Below, piece after piece: positions 21,801 to 32,050 of a stretch of 64,000 bases of DNA; the first letter of the stretch is position 1; the number at the start of each line of letters is the position of its first letter. The stretch lies in contig LLCB01000006.1 in the NCBI GenBank assembly GCA_001414345.1, positions 124,001-188,000 of the forward strand, in the 5' to 3' direction. This DNA comes from Hymenoscyphus infarciens (lineage: Eukaryota; Ascomycota; Leotiomycetes; Helotiales; Helotiaceae). The notes under the pieces are model-generated. The model was not told the origin of the DNA, ran no database searches, and saw only the letters and a program-made list of their open reading frames with translations. Both the position numbers and the translations under genes were made by a program.

Positions 21801-23970
21801 TTACTAAAGTAGAGAGTTAAAAAGTAGTTAACTAGCTAAGTAATCTAGTTCTTTAAAAGGTTAAGAAGGACTTTAAAATAGTTTAACTACTTATTATTAA
21901 TAATTAGGTCTTATTATCTAAGGTCTAGAATAATAAAGAAGTAGTTAAGAATATAATATTTATTAATATTTAAATATAGTTATATAAACTAAGTTACCTA
22001 GTTTTTAGTACTATTATTATATCTATAAATAGATACTATATATAGTAATCTCTAAATCTTTAAACCTATTACTTTAGATAAGTATAGAGCTAGAAGTTAA
22101 TTTAGAAATAGGTATCTATTTACTCTTATATCTACTAAAGCTTATAATTTAATACTATATCTTTATATACTAAGAGTAGTATTTATAAAGAACTATTTTC
22201 CTTTTATAAGTTTAGAAAGGTTAAGTCTAGTTAGATTATATTTATATAAGCTTAGAAAGGTATTTTTACCTAAGCTTCTTTATTTTCCTTTTAACTTAAG
22301 TTAGTGTTAGAGTACTTTTTAGTTTCTTATTCTTCTTTAGATTAATTATCTATCTTATTAATACTAGATAGAGTAGAATAGTTAGGCTTAATATACCTAG
22401 GTTTCTTATAATTATAACACTTTATACTAGTAAGAAATTAATCTATAAATAAAGTCTTTAATCTTTTACTAGTAGAAGAGAGCTTAGGAGTTTAAGAAGT
22501 CTTCTAAGAGATAGAATAGAGTCTATATAAGAGTAGTAAGGGTTTTATAGCTAAACTAGATAAGGATTAGTTAGTATTTAGCTTTTAGTATAAAGAGCTT
22601 ATTACTACTAATACTAGTTATATATAACTTAGTATTTTAATACTACTTCTTATCTATAAATAAAAGGTCTCTTACTATCTTATTAAAATTAGCGTTCTAG
22701 TATCTCTTACTCTTAATAGATAAGTTTCTAAGCTAAGGTATAATCTTCACTTATATATAGTAGAATTTATCTTATTCTAATACCTCTCTAAGTATTACTA
22801 TACTTAAAAAGTAACTTTTAAATTCTAAAAAACTTTCTTCTATATAACTCTTCTATCTTATCTAAAGAGACTAAAAGGTATTCTAAGTATTCTTCTTTTT
22901 ATAACTAGTTAGATAGTAAGTATTAAGAAGTTTAATTATTTCTTTATAATCTTTAAATATTATCTTACTTATATTAGACTTATATTAGAGCTCTAAGTAG
23001 TTCTAGGTAAGTTTTATTATCGTCCTCTAAATAAGAGCTTTCTAAGTTAATAGCGTCTAATATTAGTCGGCGTTTATATAGAGTCGATTATATACTAATA
23101 TTCTTTATTAATTATATATAAGTAAAGTACTATTATCTAAAGGTTTAATTTTCTCTATAATCTTACTTTTAATAAGTTAAAAAGCTTTTAGAGTACTTTT
23201 AAGTTATAAATATAAAGTAGGTTATTATAAGAAAGGAATATTAGAAGTAGAGTTTTATACTTAATAATAGTTTAAAGAGTATAAAGAAGGTGTTTATATT
23301 AGTTAGATAAGACTTAGACTTTAGTTATTACTTAGTAGTTATTAACTAATTTACTATACTAGGTCTAATAATTAAGTAATCTAGTTATCTTATTATAAAA
23401 TTCTCTCTTCTTTTTCTTAATCCTTAGTCTTTATAGCTTAGATTATACCTTATATCTTATTTATATTAGAGAAGTCTTATTAATCTCTTTAGTTTCTAGG
23501 TATTATACTTTTACCTTTATTATTCTTAGGCTTTTTATTATTCTTAGAGATATAGTACTAAGTTAGAGACCTTTCTATTAAAGCTTAACTTTCTTCTCTA
23601 AAAAGAGGCTCTATACTTAGAAGCGGAGCTTAGAAGAAACCTAGAGTCGCTTCTAATTCTAATATATTAAATATTAATTTAAAAAGAGTAAAGAGGTTAA
23701 TTTAAGAGTCTTTTAAATAATTATAGTATATTAACTATTTAAATTAAGTATAGTAGTCTCTATACTAAGAGAGTTATTAGGATTCTTAGGAATACTTAGT
23801 ATATTCTAATCTCTTAATATATAATATACGATTTTTACTAGCTATTTATATAAATACTAAACTAGCTATCTAGGAGATCTTTAGAATCCTAGCTATTTAA
23901 GAATACTATTATAATAGTCTAAATCTAAGCTAAATCGATTTTAAAATAAAAAGTAATAATAAGCTTAAAA
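18834..23970 (-). pseudogene. gag-pol of element C (Ty3/gypsy), RIP-inactivated
   Basis: Minus-strand decayed frame. At about 22423-22376 it shows a CCHC zinc knuckle whose Cys/His positions have become Tyr (CYNYKKPRYIKPNY). At about 22160-22111 lies the protease motif ALVDIRVNRYLF in place of an ALxDSGAxxxF type. At about 21250-21090 lies the reverse transcriptase block LFIKKANSNK then YKKLN. At about 20830-20819 the catalytic YLDD has become YLDN. RNase H and integrase should lie below 20700 but were not resolved in detail. Changes are all C-to-T or G-to-A in direction, as RIP predicts. No function remains. Confidence 0.75.
18925..19465. repeat. pair of about 165-bp direct repeats 376 bp apart, possible TRIM-like insertion
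   Basis: The sequence beginning CTTATCTACTATTATAGTGT at 18925 recurs at 19301 (CTTGTCTACT...) for about 165 bp with transition-type differences. It lies just inside element C next to its 3' LTR. The spacing would fit a miniature LTR element or a local duplication. Clear TG/CA ends and a target duplication were not found, so the nature is open. Confidence 0.5.
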
Positions 23971-23975
23971 GAGAT

Positions 23976-26812
23976 TATAATAGCACGAAATATATATAAC
24001 TATAAAAGAGGTATATAGAAGTGCGTTTAGTAGAATAACGTATGTAAATACTAGGCTCTAATATAGAAGAAAAGGAAAAACTATCCCTCTTCTACTCTAG
24101 GAGTAGGCTATTATATATAGGAGGTTCGGATAGTATAAAAGGGTCTAAAACCGACTAACCTCGGCTAATATAAAAGCTTAAACCTACGTAACCTTCCTAA
24201 AATAGATAATATAAAATAATAACTACTGAAACCTTATATATAGTAGGTACTCCTAGCTATCTAGGATAATAGTATACTATTATATCTCTCTCTCTTAAAA
24301 AAGACTCGTTCTTAAGTCTATCTATCTCTTATTATTTAGAGTTGAATCGAGATAGTATAAGTGTTATAATATTTTATTATATTTATTAATTTTATTAGTT
24401 TAAAGATATTAAACTTTATTATAAGCGAGATAAGATATTGAGATGTCGATTTTAGCTCTAAATTATAACTAAACTAATTTATAGATACTTATAAAAGAGA
24501 CTTCGTTCTAATCCTTCTATATTAAACTAAGTATTCGCGTTTACTAAAAGAGTATAGTCTAATCTAACTAGTAGGTTAGAAAAAGTTTAAAGTTTAAAAA
24601 GTTTAAAATAGAGTTAGAGGCGAATTTAGAGTAGAGTTAGAGGTCGTTTAGTTAAGAGGTAACGTTAAAGGTAATAGTAATAACTTAGTTAAGAGCTTAC
24701 TTTAAGAGCGTATCGATTTATATCTAATTTAAATTCGAATAAAAAGGACTTCTAGTCTAGCTAGAAGTAAAAAGAAAGTAAGACTCTAATTAGAGTTAGT
24801 AGGGTTTTAAGTAGTTAAAAGCGAAGTTATTACTAAGTTATTAAAGTTGAAATTATTATCTAAGTCTGAGATAATAAAAGGAGTAGTTTTAGCTAGTTAA
24901 ATAAACTTAATACCGAAGTTATTATATTATCTAAGTAACTAGAGATAATAAAAGAGGTGGTTTTAGCTAGTTAAAAACAAAGTTATTACTGAATTTTATT
25001 ATATTATCTTATTCCTTCCTAAATTAAAGTACTTAAAGACTTATTTATTATCTTTTAATTCTAATTCTACTTCTTTAGAAGTAGTAGAAGATTCACTATT
25101 AGATTATAAGGAGTTTAAAGCTAGATTAGATAAGAAGAGAGTATTTTAGACCGAAGTGCTAATATTATATAACTTAGCGTTTTAGTATATCTTCTTATCT
25201 AAAGCTAAAAGATTAGCTACTATTTCGATAAAGTTATAGTTCTATTATCTCTTTTTTAAAGTAGCTAAGTTTTAGAGCTATAGTATAATCTTATTCTATA
25301 TTTAAAAGAACTATTTCGATTCTAGTATACTTCTAAGTATAGCTATACTTAAAAAACGACTCTTAAAATTAGTAAAAGTTTTTTTAGTATCTTCTTATTC
25401 TATTTATAAGAATCTAAAAGCGTTCTAAGTATTCTCTATCTTATAACTAGTTAAAAAGTAGGTATTTAAAAGAGTAACTATATCTTCTTAATCTTTAAAA
25501 GCAAGGTCTAACTCTAACTTATATCTAGGCTCTAAGTAGTTCCTAGCTAGTCTAGTTATTATACTTTAAATAAGAGCTTTATATATTAGAGGTAAACTAT
25601 AGTAGTCGGCATTTATATAGAGTCTATCTTATATTAATATCTTCTATTATTAGTATATAGATAAAATACAATTATCTAAAAGTTCGATCTTTTTAGTTAT
25701 CTTACTTTTTCGTCGAGAGATATTCGAAGTAGCTTTAGTACCGTGTCGAGTAGAGGAATATTAGAAGATATTAGAAGTAGCTACTTATAGCTAAAAAGAG
25801 TATAAATTAGAGCTTAGAGATAGAAGAGAGTTCGATTAAAGGTTTAAAAGAGAGTTAGATTAGAGAGGGTTTAGAGATAAAGCGATTTATTAAATTATAA
25901 GTTCGCTTACTCTCTTTTCTAGCTTAGCCAACCGATCTTTTATTTCTTAATTTTCTACTTCTAAAGCTTATATAACTAACTATATCTAGTCTATATTTAA
26001 GAAGTCTTACTTATTTTTATTCTTTCGTCGAGATCTTTTAGATCTTAGTATATAGATACTATTTAGACGGCTTTTAGAAAGAGAGGTAGCCCTAGAAGGT
26101 CGTATAACGCTATTTAGTAGAACTATTAACATAATATTAAATAGAGAGAGAGAGAGGTAAGAGTAGATTCAGAAGCCTTTATAATAACTTTTAGTAATAG
26201 TCGACTTATTTACTAAACCTATATATAGTAGTCCTTATATAAAGAGAGTTATTAGAAGCCTCTAGAGTACTTAGTATATTCCTACTTCCTTAATATATAA
26301 AATACGCTTTTTACTAGCTATCTAAAACTAATACTAAACCCTAATATCACTAGCTGTCTAGGTAGTCTCCGATTACCTAGCTATTTAAGATTGTCGTTAT
26401 TCGAGTCCGATTCTAGCCTAAAAAAGAAATAAAAGAAGCGACGATAAGCTCGAAAGAGATATTATAAATACCGTTACTAGCGAAGTAGAGTTTTTCCTTT
26501 TTATATAATAGTACGAAATATATATAACTATAGAAGAGGTATATAGGAGTGTATTTAGTAGAATAACGTATATAAATACTAGGCTCTAATATAGAAGAAA
26601 AGGAAAAACTATCTCTCTTCTACTCTAGGAGTAGACTACTATATATAAGAGGTTCGGATAGTATAAAAGGGTCTGAAACCGACTAACCTCGGCTAATATA
26701 AAAGCTTAAACCTACGTAACCTTTCTAAAACAGATAATATAAGATAATACCTGCTGAAACCTTATATATAGCAGGTACTCCTAGCTATCTAGGATAATAG
26801 CATACTATTATA
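23976..26812 (-). mobile_element. gag-only LTR element B, nested in element C
   Basis: LTRs 23976-24284 and 26504-26812 are both 309 bp and share the ends TATAATAG...CTATTATA. Target duplication GAGAT lies at 23971-23975 and 26813-26817. The polypurine tract (TCTCTCTCTCTT on the plus strand) abuts the left LTR, so the element points leftward. Its LTRs and internal part are the reverse complement of element A. The internal part is only 2.2 kb, without reverse transcriptase or integrase. Confidence 0.85.
24960..26132 (-). pseudogene. gag-like ORF of element B, RIP-degraded
   Basis: A minus-strand frame begins with ATG at 26132-26130. It reads through a Ser/Arg-rich start (RSKRSRRKNKNK) and then a heptad-like coiled segment (ALEVENQEIKDRLAKLEKRV), broken only by TAA/TAG. 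Further on it resembles a capsid-type helical domain. No protease, reverse transcriptase or integrase follows. The end near 24960 is approximate. The product would be a structural Gag, so the element would depend on another element for polymerase. Confidence 0.5.
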
Positions 26813-27294
26813 GAGATATTATAAAAGCTATTACTAGTAAAGAAGAGTTTATTCTTTTTATATAATAGTATAAAATATATACTACTAGTAAAGAGGTATA
26901 TAAGAGTATATTTAAGATAGAATAACGTATATAAATACTAAGTACTAGTATAGAAGAAAAGAATAAACTATCTCTCTTTTATACTAAAGATAAACGTCTA
27001 TATATAAGAGGTTAGAAGCTACTAAGTTCTAATAATAATAATAACTAAGCTCTGTCTAATATAGCTAATACTAAAAAATAAGAGCTAAAAAGCTAAATAT
27101 ATAATATCTAAACCTTAATCTCTTCTATATATAAATATTAGATATTAATACCTTTAATATCTTCGATTATATAAGTATTAGTTATTTATAATCTTAGCCT
27201 AGAGGTATTAGCAGTTTCACGAATACCGGCAATTCAGAATAGTATACTATTATAATTAATAGGTTTTTTATAAAAATAAAAATATATTCTATAA

Positions 27295-27467
27295 TATAAT
27301 ATAAGTAATAGATTATAGATTAGAGAACTTATAACAAGGTTTAGTGAAATACGTGAAAGTAATCTCTTATATAGTATAGTAATAAACGTCTAAAGAGTAA
27401 TAGCTAGTAGGAGCTAGGAATATATATAGGTCCGCTACTAGTGTAGTCACGTGTCCTTCTCGTAATA
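27295..27467 (-). mobile_element. solo LTR of the element-D family
   Basis: This 173-bp stretch is the reverse complement of the 184-bp LTRs of element D (42041-42224 and 56163-56346). A nearly unmutated core includes GGTCCGCTACTAGTGTAGT and ACGTGAAAGTAATCTCTTAT. The flanking pentamers TATAA (27290-27294) and TATAG (27468-27472) match apart from one G/A change, as expected of a target duplication hit by RIP. It lies 40 bp outside element C, at the AT-rich/gene-island border. Confidence 0.85.
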
Positions 27468-27472
27468 TATAG

Positions 27473-28688
27473 ATTACTTATAAATAGTATTATAAATAAG
27501 TTCTTATTATTTATAGTTAGCTTATAAATAGCTACTTATATTACTTTTACTATTTTTAAGAAATAGCTACTTAAACTATAAGAAAGTAGAGCTACTAAGC
27601 AGTGAAAGTAAAGCCTCTTCCTAGTTAAAATAAAACTTAGACAGTAAAATAAACCATTGCGTCTTCTAAGGTCGTTCTATAGCTAACTAGCTTAGAAGGT
27701 TTTAATAAGCGGTGATTTGGTTTATTATTTAGAGTTAAGAAAACATCACGTATGATGTAGAAGTTTTAGGTCGGTACTCGATAGAGAGGTGTTTTTAATA
27801 CTATAAAGATCGTACACGCCAGCAACGTGGTTCACAGTATTCTAGGTCGGTATCGGAGTGCATTGTTAAGACACATAGGATGCTTTCTACTTAGACTTTG
27901 CTACATTTTTGGTTTGAAATGGTAATCAACAATGGAGTTACTGGTGGCATCAGACTTCAAAGCCTAAATTATTAAGGACTGGATCAAGTTCTTTCTCTGA
28001 AAAAAGGATGAGCTTTGGTAGGCTCTCTCTGGGTCACTTTAGTTGTTCTTTACTTTTCAAGCTGTTGAACTTTTACTTAATGGAGGAAAATAGATAATTT
28101 GCTATCGCATGTTCCCTGTCTTCTGATGGAATACCATTTTTGTTGGAAACAAATAAATCTACTACTTATAATTATTAAGATCAACAAAACTGGTGTTGGG
28201 TTTTAATCAGATTAAGTCATACGCGGTTTTAAGGGATTTGAGAATATAGCGTTTACAGTACCAGGCTTCATGCTTCGGATCACCCACCACCACTTTTTTT
28301 GAGCCATATTCCAGTGAAGTAAGGCGTCTCCAAATATAAAGATGAAAAGAAACTCTTCCATACTAAGAGACTTTATGAAAAAAAGACGTTACCAAATGGT
28401 TATTCACAAACTTGACTAGTGAATGACTATCGGAGCCTCCAAAACAGAATAAACCAGTAAGCATAGCAACCGTGAATGCGGCCTGTATTTTCTCTTCCAG
28501 TCAGCCCTCGTCTACAAAAGATGGCTTTCCATCATTCCTTTACTCCATCTCAAACTTCTAGACCGCTTCCTCCAGTAAGAAAGTCTCGGTCAATAACACA
28601 ATCTCCATTGATACACAACTATCATACAGATCCTACTCCTGTACACAGCAACATCCACCATTTCAACACAACCCAAATCTCGCTCATT
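27473..28688. other. transition from AT-rich to normal-GC sequence, no gene seen
   Basis: Composition recovers by about 27850. There is no supportable ORF. The last 200 bases, rich in C, A and T with few G, look like promoter and 5' UTR of the following small gene. Confidence 0.45.
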
Positions 28689-28865
28689 ATGTGTACTCAC
28701 TACATCAAAACCTGTTGGGTCTGCGAAAAGCCCTGGGGTGCGGAGCGAATCGTCAAATGTAAACTCCCGTTTGGAAAATGTAAGGGTACTGAGAGAGCGA
28801 AAGAATATCCTGAAGTTTCATGTGAGACATGCAAACAAATGTTTACTCTCACAGATAAGAAATGA
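28689..28865 (+). CDS. Cys-rich small protein of unknown function (58 aa)
   Basis: Single-exon ORF of 58 codons beginning MCTHYIKTCWVCEKPWG. It has seven Cys (residues 2, 9, 12, 24, 31, 45, 48) and His4; the C9-x2-C12 and C45-x2-C48 pairs suggest metal binding, probably one or two zinc sites. There is no signal peptide, so it is probably cytosolic or nuclear. Many filamentous ascomycetes have small proteins beginning MC.H with spaced Cys. The frame is open further upstream to an ATG at 28476 (129 aa), but that stretch is low-complexity Ser/Pro/His/Thr and resembles a 5' UTR, so I prefer the internal start. Function is unknown. Confidence 0.55.
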   Translation: MCTHYIKTCWVCEKPWGAERIVKCKLPFGKCKGTERAKEYPEVSCETCKQMFTLTDKK

Positions 28866-29476
28866 ACGACTGTTTTGGGACGTTGGGTACTTGGTTCCTC
28901 TGGCGCTGGGGAGTGCGGGGGACTGGGGTCTAAAATAATTATTTCAGGAGCGATTGTTTAGGGAAATTGGGAACGGGATAGCTGGATGAGAGCGTTACTT
29001 TTTTGGGTTTTGTGACTTTTTTTAGTGGGAGGGGGGGTCTTCTAGGAAGGAAATAGTCAATACCAATAATTCCTTCTGGAACGGAGTGTAATTTTGATAA
29101 GTTCAAGTGACATTATGACAGACCTGCCCTGTGGGTCAACACCTTACTTTACTTCTACTACATATGCTTTCAACTTTCGAGCGAGTTGGTTTTTTGACTT
29201 AAATTTGCATTCAGGTAGCTAAAACAGGTGCTTTTCTTCAATTGGCTTTGAGAGAACTTCTCTGGCTTGTTATATTTAACGAAGGAGGGTAGTTGTTTTA
29301 AGTTTCGAGCGTAAGACAAATCTTTCATACCTCTAACAATTTGGCTACTCATGGTTTAGGATCGGGGTTTGAGTGAATGAGCACGATACCGTATGCATGA
29401 ATGCCGAGGCGTAAGTACTAGTAGAAAACGAAATAAACAAGACATTTCGCTTAAGAATTTCAAGAATGAAAGCCCA
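28866..29476. other. convergent 3' intergenic region
   Basis: Lies between the 3' end of the Cys-rich gene (plus) and the 3' end of the AAA+ ATPase gene (minus). It holds no supportable gene; the short minus-strand frame at 29170-29352 has no recognisable feature. Confidence 0.5.
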
Positions 29477-31692
29477 TCAGAACTCCATATCCGTCTCCGG
29501 ACTCTCTGCTCTACGTCTTTTGGCAGCTCGCCCACTACTTTCATCCTCGCTTCCCGCCGAGCCCCTCCTCTTCCCGCCTCGTGCAAAATCAGCTTCAAAC
29601 ATACCCATCGCCACCAGGCTTTGTTTGATGTGTTCAAGTTTCAACTCGGTCTTGTCACTCACTGCCAAAGCTTGTGCTGTCTTGACCGTGTTCTTGATTT
29701 GTCTTCCGTTCAGATCTTCTTCCGCTAGTTCATCGAGAGTAGGAACATTGAGCCAAGCGGGTTCGGTTCTGTTGCAGGCTTTGGTGATGAAAGTTTTCCA
29801 AATGTCGCGACGGAATTCGTGGGTTAGTGGGTGATAGTTGACGGCGAGGTGGATGCGGGATTTGATTGCGGGATCAAAGACAGATACTCGGTTCGTGGTG
29901 AGTATTAGGATTCCTTGGTAGTATTCGAGCAGGCGGAGGAAGACTGGTATAATTAGAAAGTAACGGAAGAACGGGTCCATATACTTACCTGACACCAAGC
30001 CGTTCCGTCTCAAATCATTATGGCTCCGAGCTTCCAAAAAAATGTCCGCCTCGTCTATGAGAACAATGGCGTCCCACGTTGTAGCAAGTCTTAGGGCGTT
30101 TGAGAGGTTTTCTTCCACCTCTTTGGCGTGTAGTCCGAGCTCCCCACACGTCACAGAGTATAAGGGACGTTTGGTATAATCAGCAACTCCCTCTATATCC
30201 ACATTATTAGCATACTGTGCCATATGATGATAATCAATTCTGCACACCTGCTGTCAAAGTTTTGCCAGTACCAGGAAGTCCATGAAGCAGAAAGACCATG
30301 CCCTTCCCTTTCCCTGCGATGAGATCGTCAAATGTCACGGCATCATTGGAGTGAACTTCCACCAGAGAATGAATCATTCTTTTCTGTTCCTTTGGGAGGA
30401 GTAGTCTTTCGAATGCTTCGGAATTGAACTCGATGTCTTCGATGAAGTCGATTGTAAAGTGGCACCACCTTTTCCCGGCAAAGTCAAAGCCAGGAACGCT
30501 GTATTCACAGATTATGTAGTCCTCATCTGTAAATTTTGCGACAACGCGATGGCTATGTTCGTCCTCAAAAACCTCGCCGAATTTTTCTGGGTCCAGCTTA
30601 GAGTGGATATCTATACTGTTCGAAGGTTTGACCGAACAGAATGTCTTGGTATCAAGCATTATTCGGCCTTTTATCTATCCAAATTTCAGCTTACTGCCGG
30701 CGAGACTTGAAGTAGTTCTGGGAGGAAGCTGGCTTTACCATCATAGACTGTAATGGAAAATAGTCCTCTTCGCCGTGTATTCCCGTATCTCTCCACGGAG
30801 ACAGGGCTTTTGCAACTCCGTTATAGGAACGATAATGAGACCCTTTGAGCGCCACAAACTTTCTCCCTCTAGCAATGAACTTTTTCTGTAGACGGTCTTT
30901 TTCCTGGTGGTATTTGAGTGGAAAAACCGCAAATTGATCAATGCTAAGAAACCCGTCAAATGGTGAAATGCCAAATCCTTCGCAGGCATAACCGAACTTC
31001 GATCCATCGAAAGTCAAATTTTCTACCACAATGGACCACTTTGAATCCCAACAAGAAGGATTGGTGCATTCACATCTGGAAATCTTCTTGAGTCGTGCCG
31101 CTCTTTCAATTCCTCCTCTCTTGGTATACACTATATCGCCAGGACGATACACCATCCATAAGCCAAGGAAATCCATCCTCGGCGGCAGCATGGGTGATTC
31201 CATCTGGTTGCCCCATTTCACCCGGTCCGTTTCAAAGAGACCCTGGCAATAATCGAGAAGTAACGCAAGATGTTGAGCTGCCTCCATGTCTTGAAGTGAC
31301 TTTCCGTACTCCCGTAGCTGTTCTCCGTAGTAGAATATACATCGTGGAGGACCCGAAATAACTACCACCGAGGAGTGAAGGTCTATACCGGGATATGTTC
31401 GAATCACTTTTTGAAGCGCCGTCTTGATATGGGGCGATCTGATCTCCAAAACCGTGCCTTCAAGTTCTCTGTATTTGTCGTATTGCCTGACTAGGATGAT
31501 GGCAGAGTCGTAGTCTCTGTTCTTGTCAAGATCGAAATGGTTCGTTCCAACCTCAAGACGCGTTCGATCACCACGGTGATTGTAGCGTGCTTCGTAGGTC
31601 TTCAATTCCAACTTTCGGCCACCAGTGTCTTCTCCATTGGTGTTTTTATCCACCACGCTCGGGTCTGCAAATAAGGGTTGTAGTTTGTTCAT
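29477..31692 (-). CDS. AAA+ ATPase, filamentous-fungal DUF7025-type family
   Basis: Four exons on the minus strand: 31692-30739, 30674-30248, 30192-29989 and 29943-29477. Introns are 64, 55 and 45 nt, in frame, giving 683 aa. The N-terminal half (about residues 60-400) is the conserved fungal domain of unknown function found before an AAA module; it includes a CECTNPSC Cys cluster and the segment GEEDYFPLQ. The AAA domain has Walker A GLPGTGKT (450-457), Walker B VLIDEAD (504-510) and sensor-1 LTTNR (543-547). The C-terminus is basic (KRRGS, AAKRRRAES), a likely nuclear signal. The ATPase motifs are intact. Substrate and pathway are unknown; the family is strongly expanded in ascomycetes. Family name from memory of such proteins. 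Confidence 0.85.
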
Positions 31693-32050
31693 ATTGAACT
31701 GAACGAGTTATGTCAGTTTGGGAATTGCGATGTGAGCAGGAAGTCAGAACGTTTAATTCGTCTTACCCGACTCTATCTTTTTAAGAAATAAAAGCCACTG
31801 AGCAAGACGACGTTATGTACGACAAAGTTGCGCTCACCGAAAGTTGTGACGAGGCAAGTGTGGCTTTCTGTACACTGTCGCCGCTTTACGTTATACAAGA
31901 GGCGAGTTCTCAAGGCAAAGCCAAACGCCTGTGCTTTTCCCTAACGCTATTGAAAATATTACAGCATACCCAAAAGTTCTCACACTGTCCCGAGTGTTCA
32001 AAAATGCGCAGGTGTTTTTTCATTGGGCACAGATTTCTACAAAGAGAAAG
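31693..32050. promoter_or_regulatory. promoter-side spacer between Clr5/TPR gene 3' end and AAA+ gene start
   Basis: A 358-bp spacer in a head-to-tail pair on the minus strand. It contains the AAA+ gene promoter. A plus-strand 79-codon frame (31815-32054) has no recognisable feature. Confidence 0.4.

Larger units (their letters stand above)
14801..27254 (-). mobile_element. Ty3/gypsy LTR retrotransposon C, RIP-degraded, carrying two nested elements
   Basis: Left LTR starts TATAATAG at 14801, is split by element A and ends CTATTATA at 18821. The right LTR is 26861-27254 (394 bp) and ends the same way. Flanking pentamers ATTAT and ATTAA match at four of five positions. The minus strand between the LTRs reads as gag-pol with stops almost only TAA/TAG. 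A polypurine tract (AAGAAAAGAGGA on the minus strand, 18822-18833) abuts the 3' LTR, which fixes the orientation. Without nested elements A and B the element is about 6 kb, normal for Ty3/gypsy. It is older than A and B, which sit inside it. Confidence 0.8.
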
